This document shows, piece by piece, positions 36,201 through 47,200 of a stretch of 64,000 nt of DNA. Position 1 is the stretch's first letter; every line of letters starts with the position of its first letter. Source of the DNA: Chionis minor (Eukaryota; Chordata; Aves; Charadriiformes; Chionididae). The notes beneath the pieces are model-generated. The model was not told the origin of the DNA. It saw only the letters and a list, made by a program, of their open reading frames with translations, and ran no database searches. Location: contig VZSF01001145.1 of the NCBI GenBank assembly GCA_013398295.1, forward strand, positions 1,204,146-1,268,145, written 5' to 3'. The position numbers and the translations under genes were made by a program.

Positions 36201-39200
36201 GCTTCTGAACTACATGCTCAATCAATTTCTACAATGACTTCTTTGTTAAATCTCCTTGGAATATTTCTTCATCAAGCATGCATGTATTTTTTCACTTTTT
36301 TTTAGCTGGCTGTATTGCCCAGAAAATGGGTCTTCCGATTCGACTTGTTGCTGTGGTTAACAGCAATGATGTCATTCATAGGACTGTTCAACATGGAGAT
36401 TTCTCACTGTCAGAAAGCGTGAAGGCTACATTAGCATCAGCCATGGATATTCAGGTATGTAATGAATTGGCCAAAATGTGAAAATACCAAACTTTTTTTT
36501 TTCCCCCCTTGTAGTCTGTTCTACCTGGTTTATGAGAACATAATTCTGACACTGGCAATGTCTTTCAGCAATGCATTAAGAGGTGTGACTCATATTGAGC
36601 ATTTATGCTGCAGAGTGCTGAGCTGAGATGGATCAAACACCTTCTCCCTCACTTCTAGGGCTTGACTTTGTAGTCTTCACTGTTAAATGCTGGGTTTCCG
36701 GGGTTTCATTACATTCAAGTTTAGCAAGAGAGGGGCATTTTCTCAAAATGTGACACTTAGAAAATTACAAATCTCATCGTGTCTCAGGGGCTTCTGAAAG
36801 GCTCTACCGAGAGCAAGAGAAGATACCAGGAAGAAGGTAGGGAAGCCCTGAAGAAATGCCTCATCTATGGCCATCTGCAGCTTGCTCAGAGCAAAACAAG
36901 TCTCAGCAGGCAGGCAAAGGCCTCAGAAATGAAAAGTCACGGAGGTGCAGAAACCAAACACCTGGAAACAAATACCTCCCATTTCATACCTACCTTGTGA
37001 TCCACAGGGACTGGATCTTCTTCCAAACAAGTGATCAAAGTGATACAACACCAAGTGGCCTTAAGTTACCTGGATTTGCCAAAAGCTGTTCAAACACACT
37101 GGGGAGAAATTATGCCCCTATCAACAGGCTGCTGTGTTCTGCAGCTTGACTCTCCTCCCAAGGCATGAATTTATAGGCCTCATCAGAGCTCAAAAGGCAG
37201 CTGGGCTCCTCTCTTGCCACATATCTCTTCAGTAGCACTGGTCTGCTGAGGCACCTATGCATGTGCCAGACTTTGGGATCATGAGGAAAAGCAGCTAGAT
37301 GAGGTCACGCCCAGAGATTCCCAAGGAGCTGGATGGACGTATCCCTCTACACATCCCTCTCCACAGCTGCATGGGACATCATCATTCAGCTCACATCTGA
37401 AGCATCCACGCAAATATTTCCATAGCTCAACAGACCATTCATGCTAGAGGGGAGTTCCGGAGGTATCTATTTAGGACGTTCACAAAGCAGGGTCAGTCCT
37501 GAGGTCAGATCAGGTTGCTCAGGGCTTTGGCAAGTCAGGAGTTGGAAAGAGAATGCACAACCTCTTTAGGTTGCCTCTTCTGCAGACTGTGCTAAAACAG
37601 AGAAAACTTTCCAGTTAGACACCAACTGAAGAGTTGAAGGTAAAGCAGAAAGTCTAGGTCAGGAAGCACCATGCAGCTCATGTCCACATGCCAAAACTTT
37701 CTTTGGGAACAGTCCCCAGCATGACCTGTCCTCCAAACTGGGCCCAGACGTTCTCCTGGACAACTCTAGTGGCATGAGACAAAACCACACCAGAGAGCTG
37801 GCTAATAACTTAAATGGCAAAGCCAGTGCATGCACCAGTATCCTGGCCTGGTTCGACTTAGTGGTGTCAATGTAGTGATCTGTAGTGGAAACCATAAGGC
37901 TGGTACCAATGGAGGGTGAAGGGGAAGGTCTGGAAGTGGGAGCAGTAGAAAGAAGGACAGGAGAAAGGGTATCAGGAGGACAGTGCTGGAGGTATCTCCA
38001 GTAGCAGGTCATCAAAGTCCAGGCACGTAGCTTCTCAGGACAGCTAGGTTGGGAAGAAGAGGACCGCCTAAAACAGGGAATAGCCTGAAGCAAATGGCAG
38101 GCTACGCCCATACTAGACTGAAGATTACAGGCTAGAGGCTCTGGGTGATGGTGGTGGGAAGATGAAGAACAGGACTGGGGCTATAAACCACCCAGATAAG
38201 GACAAGAAAGGCTGAGTAAGTCCTGATGACTCGCCAAGGTAGGACAGGATGGAGAGACAAAAGGTCACAAGCACAGTCAGCTGCTAAAAGGTCTAAAGTG
38301 CTCATGCAAAACCAGCACTTGAACCCAGCAGATGTGATGAGGACTTGGTAGTCGATGCCCCTTGTCCTGCCTGTCCCTACAAGGTGTCTTGGCCAAACCA
38401 CCTGGATGAAGCTTTCTTGGTGCTTGTGAGCATGCAGGAACGAGACAATGGGCGGTGAAATTTGTTTGGGACCCTCCTGTACGGTCATGCACTGAGTTTT
38501 GCTGCAGTGTTGCAACACCGATTGCTACATAGCCATACAGGCCAGTCAGGCCCTATATGTGCCTTATATGTTCATAAAGATTATCGGTCAGCCCTGCAGG
38601 GATCTGGGTGTCTCATTAAGTCACGCGGGAGCTGAGTGACTCACAGCAGCATCTGCAATACTGAGTAAACAGCTGGATATTTCGGGTTCTCAAATACATA
38701 ATATGTTATTAGCCTGGGTTCCTCAAGGTGATTGTACAGTTGTGGTCACACTGTGGATTTATCAGTCGTCCCTTCATTAGTTTGTTTTTTTTTTAATCTG
38801 ATGGTCACTGCCAGACTGCTCTGACAGGTCAGAGGTCTGAAAGACATCATGTTCCCAAAGACTTGTCTTGGGATGTAGGTATGCAGGGGGAAGACAGAAA
38901 GTGCACCCCAGCTTCCACCAAGAAAAATGCGGCAGTAGGACCTCAGCCCTATTTTAGAGAATCCACACAGGTGCTCTCCCCCCAAACAGATGTTCAGATT
39001 TCTACTGCTCACCTATTGCCTTGTTATCCCAGGAGCCTTACAACATGGAGAGGATCCTGTGGCTGCTCTCAGGCTCCGACAGCAGCCGGATGAAAACGCT
39101 GATGGAGCGATTCAGCGTGTCCAAAAGCCTTAAGCTGCCGGAAGATTTGCACAGAAAGGTCAGTTCCTCACACATGTGGCACCCTGTGTGTGTGTGTGTG

Positions 39201-40630
39201 TAAGGAGATTTACTGCTACCAGCTACTTTCAACTCATTTTCAGATTAAAAATACCATGGTGTAAAGTTTCCAACCAAAAATATAAGCATGAGGCCAGAGA
39301 AGTTTTATATCAGAGTGTGGGCATGGAGATGTTAAAACCTCCTTTTTAATTTTTGTTTTTAGAAACCTCTTTCTTCTTTGCAAAACTGATTAAAAACTGC
39401 CTACAATTATTTAAGTAGAATATGCAGCCATCCCTTCCTTGGCCACTCCAGTTCTGGGACTGGCCTTGCACTGAGGCATCGTGATGCAGGTGTGGGCACA
39501 AACTGAGTGTGGCTCTCGGGAGTGCGTCTGCTGGGTTCGGGGCTTGGTGTTGTGGCAAATGGGAGCACGAACACCAAGCAGAGGAAAATACAAAAGCAAA
39601 CCAAACATTTGAGTTGAAAGGCTCTTTGGAAGAGATGTGAAGTCCTGCCTCTTCCCATCTAACACATGCTGTCCCCCACTGAGTATCCTTTGCTTGGCGC
39701 CTGCTCCTGCTTGAGCAGTAGCAAAATACATACAAAAAGATTGGATTATTAAAAGAAAGAAGGGCTACTACACTGAGGTGGGTTTTACAAGCCCTCTGAA
39801 ACTCCTTCGGAACATGCAAATAGCAGCACGGAGCTAAGGAGCTAAGTCTCGGCTCCTTTCCACCCACGTTCCCAGCACCTGAGGATGGAAAACCCTTGCT
39901 TGCACCCTGGCCCTGCAGCCGTTTTCCTCAGTGCCTCATCCCCCACCTGCAGCAGCAACCCCTTCAGTCCCTGGGGAACTCCATTCCCCATCCTCCCTAT
40001 TTCGAACTGCTTTGCTGAGTGCCCCTGGCACAAGCCCGCCTGGGAACACGTGGGATGGTGAAGCCCTGTGCAAACCTCACCGTTTCCCCGGGGCCACAGC
40101 TCTCCGAGACCCTGCGCTCGTGCTCGGCCTCCGACAAGGATATCGTGCAAGCCATGCAACGCTGCTGGGAGGAAAACCGCTACCTGCTGTGCCCTCACTC
40201 TGCTGTGGCTGCTCACTACCACTACTCGCAGCCAGACAGGTAAGGACAGCCATGGTCAGGAGTGTTGGGGACTGGAGCATCACTTCCCCCTTGCTCCTGT
40301 AGCATCTCCAGGCTCAGGGCTTGCTTACATCAACAGTTTTCTTGCTTTTCTTTCCTTTTCAGCACGCCCCGGTGTTGCTTAGCTCCAGCCTCTGCAGCCA
40401 AATTTCAGGATGCCCTGCTCCGAGCTGGCCTGGTACCCCAGCTCCCCCCTGAAATCACTGCCTTAACAGGGATGGAGACCAGGTCCACTTCCCTGGAGCG
40501 GGGGCAGGACTGGGCACAGGCACTTCGGGAGCGGATTGAAATCGCAGCACAGCGGCGAGGAGCACAGGAGTGTCGGCCATCCCCCCTGGGACAACAGGGC
40601 TCCACTGGGCAGGGAGTCACACAGACCTGA
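32995..40630 (+). CDS. THNSL2: THNSL2, threonine synthase-like 2 (complete coding region, eight exons)
   Basis: Exons 32995-33217, 33901-34095, 34363-34515, 35219-35449, 36306-36454, 39033-39158, 40100-40239 and 40363-40630 join in frame to 1,485 bp, or 494 residues (human about 484). The N-terminus MEYVSTRGG matches the family start. The PLP-binding lysine is Lys113 in [13 protein letters not shown]; phosphate-loop motifs are GTSGDTGSS and [11 protein letters not shown]. The mammalian enzyme is a PLP-dependent phospho-lyase acting on O-phosphothreonine and related substrates, and a human splice form is reported as the secreted cytokine SOFAT. No signal peptide is seen. The C-terminal tail after the [12 protein letters not shown] segment is poorly conserved. 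All sites are GT-AG with consistent phases, and no disabling change is seen. Confidence 0.97.
33572..33585 (+). promoter_or_regulatory. CTCF-like core motif (perfect consensus match)
   Basis: CCACTAGAGGGCAG matches the CTCF core consensus CCASYAGRKGGCRS at all 14 positions. It lies in the first THNSL2 intron downstream of the start codon. Confidence 0.6.
33901..34095 (+). CDS. THNSL2: THNSL2 exon with PLP lysine
   Basis: 195 bp after acceptor ttccctctag. It encodes [18 protein letters not shown], then [17 protein letters not shown] with the Schiff-base Lys113, ending KHVTILV. Donor gtgagt. Confidence 0.96.
34363..34515 (+). CDS. THNSL2: THNSL2 exon with phosphate-loop motif
   Basis: 153 bp. 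The split Gly codon is followed by [19 protein letters not shown], and the exon ends DNVHVFA. The donor gttggc is a poor match to consensus. Reading through it gives a stop three codons later. Confidence 0.93.
35219..35449 (+). CDS. THNSL2: THNSL2 exon
   Basis: 231 bp after acceptor ttttgacag. It encodes [20 protein letters not shown] through [17 protein letters not shown], the second glycine-rich cofactor-contact loop. Donor gtgaag. Confidence 0.96.
36306..36454 (+). CDS. THNSL2: THNSL2 exon
   Basis: 149 bp after a long T tract and tag. It encodes [19 protein letters not shown], then [19 protein letters not shown], ending ASAMDIQ. Donor gtatgt. Confidence 0.96.
39033..39158 (+). CDS. THNSL2: THNSL2 exon
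   Basis: 126 bp after acceptor ttatcccag. It encodes [20 protein letters not shown] through [10 protein letters not shown], 42 codons in phase 0. Donor gtcagt. Confidence 0.95.
39185..39201. repeat. (TG)n microsatellite
   Basis: About eight TG units just downstream of the donor of a THNSL2 exon. Confidence 0.9.
40100..40239 (+). CDS. THNSL2: THNSL2 exon
   Basis: 140 bp after acceptor ggccacag. It encodes [20 protein letters not shown], then [20 protein letters not shown]. Donor gtaagg. Confidence 0.95.
40363..40630 (+). CDS. THNSL2: THNSL2 last exon with stop
   Basis: 268 bp after acceptor cttttcag. It encodes [19 protein letters not shown] and a divergent tail ending GVTQT, stop TGA. Relative to the human protein, about four residues are missing at this junction and the tail is longer. 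Confidence 0.94.
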
Positions 40631-40856
40631 GCCACTGGGGCATGGTTGGCTGTTGCCTCCCAGGGCTCATTTTCGATTTCCAGGAGAGACCAATATTATG
40701 CTGGGAGAGGAGCCTATGGTCTCCATGCAATGAATTATTAGCAGGAATACACTTTGACATTGAATTATATAGAATATTTCATAACATTTTCAGTAAAGCG
40801 CTCTGCAGTTATATACTCTTTTTCCTAGAAATTCATAAAAGTTGATTAAAACTCTG

Positions 40857-40862
40857 AATAAA
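40857..40862 (+). promoter_or_regulatory. THNSL2 polyadenylation signal AATAAA
   Basis: First canonical AATAAA after the stop, giving a 3' UTR of about 250 nt. Confidence 0.65.
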
Positions 40863-41385
40863 CCCACCTATTCCATCATTACATGCTATTACAGAAAGGT
40901 CCCTTAACACTACCCACAGTTGCCAGCTTCCTGAGCATTATCTATTGATTCTGTCCCTGTGGCAGGATGTTCAGCCCAATGGTCCCAGTAGCACCCAAGA
41001 TGCTGAACAGGAAATGCATGCAGGGCTGGGCTGGATCCGCTTCACCCATTTGCGTAGTTTAAACAGTGCCAGGGATCATTCCCAGGCGTTGAAACTTGCT
41101 CAGTGATGGTGTTAAATAGCGGATGTTTTCCCTGAACATATTTATTTTAAGGAACTATTTTCCAGTGCCATATATTGGAGCTTTTGGTCCCAGAACTGCT
41201 GCAGACTCTTCCCAGGCAACTTCCACTGAAACAAACAGGAAATGGGAAATTCCCCTTATCTTCAGCCTGAAACTTCAGGTCTTTCAATACCACATTCCCA
41301 TCATATACATATAAATATATAAATACCTCATGTGGGAGCTGCCTCCACAAGTCGAGCATCTGGCAGGAATCTCTTGTGCCTAAAA

Positions 41386-41422
41386 GGAGGGGGGGAGGGG
41401 AGGGGGAGGGAGGAGGGGGAAG
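41386..41422 (+). repeat. G-rich polypurine tract
   Basis: A run of G blocks (3 to 7 G) separated by single A or AG, with more than four GGG runs in 35 bp. This is a low-complexity tract that could form a G-quadruplex. Confidence 0.8.
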
Positions 41423-44165
41423 AGTAATAATTACACCAGGGGGAAAAATCCCCCTTCACCATCAAAAAAAATTCCCTCTTTGACATCAAAGGATGTAATG
41501 GGAGGATTAATTTGAAGGTTTAGTGGCGTTTAGCATGGTAAAAGTAAATTCTGTGAAGTGAATCGTCATGGGATGTTGCAGAATGTGCGGGAAGAGTGGG
41601 AAGCTTGGCCTGGGCTGTGAGCCACCTTACTGGCACCTGGGCAGCCTTTTCCTCGGCTCCCTCTGGCACAGCCAGCCTCGTGCTGCCTCCTTCCATCCCA
41701 CCAAAACCCTGCAGGAGAGGAGGGATGCTCACATCCTCTGAGGCAGGGGCTGAGGCATCCCCATCCCAATTAACAGGGGCAAGGGAAACAGCTCAGTTCA
41801 AAATGATGCAAAAGACCACAGTGCTTTGATGCTGGATGTTTTTAGTGCTGACGGCTCTACTAGTTGCGTGGATTGAGCATTTGGGAGGAAAATGGTGGTG
41901 GGGTCCAGGGAAGGACTGATGCTTCATAAATCCATCGCCTCTTTCAGGCCAAGCTGGCCAGCAAAATGTCTCTTATTTAAGGAATAATGCAGCCTCATCC
42001 TCAGGAATAACCTTGACCCGAAGGATGGTTTTGTACTGGGGAGGCGGCGCAGTTAGTCACTGGTGGTGTTGATGGGAAACCCTTCTGGTCCCGTTTGACC
42101 CCTGAGATGGGCTGTCCCGTACACTGATATACACGTTATACTCGTTGGACTCCACCGCCTTTAATAAGTGCCTCCCCAAATCTTGCGGTTCTCAACCAGG
42201 GACGGCTGCCCGATTGCAATTTAGCTCTTAATCATAGCTTAAGAGACCCCACAAGGGGAGAGAGGCCTGACAGTGCATCCAGCTCTGCCTCCAAGCAAGA
42301 GGTTGAAAATCTGCCTTGCCGACTGGGACTGGAGTAAGAGAAGGAGGTGGGAGGGCCAGGGGCCGGACCCGGACCCCAGGCCGAGGAGCCCAGGGAAGGA
42401 TGGGGCAAGGGGCACTAGGCTTGCAGTCCACCAAAGCCCTGGGGTGTTTTGCAAGCAGGAATTGTGGCAAATACATCCCCACACTCCCATCCCAGTGCTC
42501 CGAAGCAGTCGGATAGGTAAAGGGTCCAGCCTCCCTGCAGGAAGGCAGCAGACGATGCCCATGCAGGGTGAAAAAGTGTTTAGTTCTCAAAGATCACTGA
42601 GGATACCTCTATGGGGTGAGGGTGTTGCTTCTCCCACAGCCCAAACCAGATGTTTTTCCGGCAGGACACTATGAAACCTGTCTCTGGGATTTCCGGGACA
42701 GGAGCACAGCAGGAAAAGCCTGTTTCATGCCTGGAGCTGAGGTGGAGGGTGCACAGACATGCCCAGCTTGCAGGGCGGCTGTGCTTCCACAGAGGGCAAT
42801 GCATGGCTGCCCGTGGCAGCCCGGGATGTGGGGATGAACCTGGCCTCGTGGGTATGTCGTGTCCCACTGTCTGCTTGGGGACCATGGCATCCCCAGCTGC
42901 TCTCACACAGGGGGCTTCAGCCCCAAATGGGTGCTCAGGGCTCTGCTTGCTCCTCCTGAGATCTCCATATGAGAGGGAAGGTCAGCTTTGTTTGATGGAA
43001 AAATGGAAAACTCAAGGAGGAAAGTCATGCAGGAAGGTGGTACCTCCTTGCTCAACACTTTAATGGGCAGCTGCAAGCTCTGGCAGCTTGATGTGTTCTT
43101 GGGGTTAGTGATATATTACTTCTGCACCTTGCAGAGCTGTTCAGGCCAGACTTGTGAAATAATTCATCTCATACATCAACTGCACATGCTTTTCCCCAGC
43201 AAAAATTTCAGTTTAAGACTCTTCACCCTGAGCAAATCCAACCCACACATCCTAGGAGACAGCATTGCCCACGAGCCAGCGGCCATCCTCTGCACGGACC
43301 AGATGTCTTGCCAGTGATGTTCCTCTGGAGGTTGGGACACCATTCACACATGGCTGGGATGTGCTCCTAACCCATAAGTACCTTGCCTAACAAGTATTTT
43401 ATTGGGATGGAGATGCAACGTGTTGGGATGGAAATGCATTAAAATGGTCCCCCATGGTGCAGCTGGAGGTTTCTACCCAGTAGCCTACACGTACCAAAGA
43501 AACCTGCTATCCTGTAGCCATTTGTTGATGTATTCGACGTGGGATTGGGGCACTTGTCCCAGCACGGGTTGGGATCTGTCTGCCTACACGTGGGGTCTAC
43601 CCTTTAACCTGTCTGCCTCTGAGCTAGTGGTCGTTGCCTGACGTTGCACTCCATGGAGACACCAGCAGCAGAGCCACACTGTGGTTCATCACTCCAATCA
43701 TTAACAGTGCCATGAAGAGTGCTATTAATTAAAGGGGTACTGGCTGTCTGCAGTGATGGCCAAGTAAAAATTAGGGGGAATATCCAAATCCTCAATGGGA
43801 TGAGGATGAGGATGCTATTTCCCACAAGCAGAGCAGTCCAGATTTCCCTCATGCTTTGCCACTATGTCCATTCCCATCTTCCAGCTCATGGCTGCCCACC
43901 TGATCCCTCCCACCCAAGGAACTGATTTTGGGGCATTTCCTCCCCTAATCAGGACATCACATCCTTCTGGTCCAGTGTTACCTTTATGGGCAGGGAGGTG
44001 GAGTCTGCAGCACAGTGAAATACAAGACGATTCTTTAAAACAGTATTCTGAAGGTTTGGGAGTTGAATTATTATTTATAATGCCCTGGGGGTGCCATGTA
44101 ATTTATGGACAGGTATGAAGACAAGTAGGCGCTCAGACATGGGGATGAGCCCAGTGTAAATGCCG

Positions 44166-44200
44166 AGATAGAAAGATAGATAGATGGATAGATGAAGATA
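44166..44200. repeat. (GATA)n imperfect microsatellite
   Basis: Imperfect GATA/GATG units, low complexity. Confidence 0.85.
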
Positions 44201-47200
44201 AGCTTCTTGGCCAGGAGAGCTGAAGATTGAAAAGCCTGCTTTTATAGATCTCTGCTGTCCTAGGGTAATACCTACTATCCCAGTACTCCCACTCCATATA
44301 AAGTCATCTCAAATCTGGTGCAAACGGTTTGTTTACTCTTTTTTAAATTAATTTATCCCAAGTGCAAGGAAAAAAAAAGAAAAGAGTTGCTTTGTTGTTG
44401 CAATTTGCTGCTAGGCATTCCTATGTGTGCTAATGATAAGTATTAATTAAATAGCTTGCTGTTGTCTTTTAAATGCAGTTCTTTCAGGCTGTAATTAAAC
44501 GCAGACACCCAGCCCTTTCTGTCTGCATAGAAAGAGGCAGGCAGGCCTCCGGAGCTCTGCACTTCTTTCCTTGTAGCAGGAGCGAAGTGGAAAATGAGGC
44601 AAAACCAGTTTCCATTGAAAACTCACCACCCTGTGCATGTCCTTCACGGGGAAAGCAACCAGCTCAAGGAAATTAAAGGAATGCGACTTCCAAGATCCAA
44701 GCCCTGCAATCAAAGTAAGTTTATATGCCCTTAAGATTTTGCAGCTTCATACATTTTAAAGGCAGAGGAGATCACGTTGTTTGATCTCCGGTGCAACACA
44801 GGCTGTTGAACATCATCACTGCCGCGTTCATCAAGCCCAGCAACTTGTTGGCTTATGAACATCTTGATGCGAAGATCTAGAGATAGGAGTCCGTCCCTCT
44901 CACTTGCTTCTTAGTTTTCCCAGGATTTTTCACCCTTACTGTGAAAAATCAGGCACTGCTGTAAATCCCTGTCCCTATGCTGCTCCTGCAGTCGATACTA
45001 ATCTCCCAACACAGGGTGCGCTTCCTGGAAAAACCTGAGCTCCCATTGTCCTACTGCCCTCTTGCCTCTCTGGCTTCAAACAGAAATTCAGCACTAAAAC
45101 CCTCTAGAAATGCAAATAAAAAAGTCAGATGCTCATGTGGTGGAAGGCAACTCCCAAATAAAAGTTTCCATATGCCGAACGGCACCTACACGTAACGTTA
45201 TTCCTGCCATCAAAGGCAACTGGGCTTCCCTTATCTAAAATGCTGCTGTTAATGAATAAATACATGAAGTGACGCTGGCCATCTGCTGTATCACTTATAA
45301 GAGTGGTGAGGGAGGATGCAGCTCACTTGAAGGATGCCCCTGGTCAGAGCTGGGCTGTGAGAGACGCATTTCTCTGCCACAGCTGCTGTGGGGACCGTGG
45401 GAGGGAGGAGAGGAGGTGCGTGGGGAACGGAGCCAGCTCCTGCCAGTCACCCCACATCCACACGTCAGCTGGATCTGCTCCTCAACAGACAGTGACATTG
45501 AAGAGCTTCACCATGGTGAAGACAGTTGGAAGTGTGTTCAAAAGCTGCACATTTTTTCTTTTCTTTTTTTTTTTTTTGAATGAAAACATTTAAGGATGCA
45601 TTTGAGTAATTTATAACCTGAGATCTATAGAGTATGTATGATAAATATACAGAGAATATAAGACAGCTGCATTGCCTGCCTGTGAACGGACCCCCCATCA
45701 GGGGCAGCGCAGCCCTTTGGGCACCCCAAATAATGCTCCTTTGCTCCCTACCCTTTCCAGAAAAGAGCTGTGGGGGTCCTTTTGGGGTCCTATCAACCCA
45801 AGACTGGATTTGCTGTGGGCTTTTCTGTCCCCCCAAGCCCTGCAGCTGTGTCTCTGCTGTGGTTTTGGTGCAGCCAGACGGGTACCGGTGGGGAGTGTAG
45901 GAGGGGGTCCAGGACCCTCTGCAGGCTCCTTCCCCAGTGAGGGAAGCACAGAGCTGGGAGCACCCTTGGGGCTCTTGGTGTTAGTGTCAGCAAAATGGGC
46001 TCAGAAGAGGATTTTTCCCCCAATTATTTGCATTTTAGAAATAAGAAAGGGAGAGAAATGAGAAGGGAAAAGAAAAATAAAGTAGAAAGAAATGATAGGT
46101 TGCATTCAAAAATTAAATATTTGATTGAAAGGGAATTTGGATTTGTTTGGATTGTAATTAAAAAGCTTTGTTGCAGTAAAAATGAGCTGATTTTGAGCAG
46201 AAGCTTTAAAAAATATTCTGGACTTTAAAAAAAGATATTTTGAAGCCAAAATGACTCGCTTTTAGTCCAAATGGTTAAAATAGACTTTAAGTTTTGGGAA
46301 AGGAAACAAATTTAAAAATTTAGAAATTTTAGAAATCTTTAAAATATCATACCAAAAAAAAGGGGGCGGGGGGAAGAAAAAGTGTTGCCTTGCTGGAGCA
46401 AGAGGGCTGGAGAAGAGAGGAGCCAGGGGATGCCCTGCGTGGCTCAGTCCTTGCCCTGACACCCCTGAGATCACCCCAAGAACTTTAAGATCACGAGATA
46501 CTGAGAACAAAGAGTTTGTGTTGTCCTGTTTGTTCTCCAGTTCCCTGCCTTTTGGGGGTCCCAAAGCTGTTCAGTGTTTTTAGGGCAGGTTAGAAACCGC
46601 TTCTTAAAGAAAGCAGCAGAGAATCACATATAACTTGGTTCCAGGTGGGTGACGATTTTAGAAAAATAGCAAAAAATTATAATTCCTGTAAAAAATAATA
46701 ATTAGAAGCAGTGAGCACAGGAGGACAGTGATATTTTATGCCATTCTTCACTTTGCATTTCCTTGCTCTTGTTTTGGGACTCCTTGAGCAGAGAGCATCT
46801 TGGATGTTTGCACAGCCCTTTGCACATGAATACAAAAGAGCAGTGGGATGCTGCAGCAAAAGATGGGGGAGGCAGAAGGGGCTGTGTTTGAACACAGCAT
46901 TATTTCGGTACCTGACAGACAGAATGGAGCAGGACTGGCTGTGCTAGATCCTGGACTGACAGAGAAAAAGAAAGATGACAATTTTGCCATTGAGGTTTAC
47001 AATCAGAGCTCGAAGCAAAAGAGTAGCTTTTGGGGATGGGGTCTTCTCTGCTGCTGACTGCACGACGCTGGGGAGCTTCAGGCTAGGAATGGGGATTGGG
47101 GGGCCCTCCTGAAGCCCACCCAGCCCTTGACACCACCCTGGTCGCTGCTGCATGGGTGACTCCTAGGGTCCCACACTGGCTGGGGACCAGCTTGCTGCCA

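Larger units (their letters stand above)
33218..40362 (+). other. THNSL2 introns 33218-33900, 34096-34362, 34516-35218, 35450-36305, 36455-39032, 39159-40099, 40240-40362
   Basis: No extra exon or clear interspersed repeat was recognised. The 2.6-kb intron 36455-39032 holds open frames at 37659-38111 and 38132-38518 on the minus strand, with no motif I know. A CTCF-like motif lies in the first intron and a short TG repeat in the sixth. Confidence 0.65.

Noticed and set aside
37659..38518. Minus-strand open frames of 150 and 128 codons in a THNSL2 intron
   Set aside because: No recognisable domain, no repeat signature I can name, and lengths within chance expectation.
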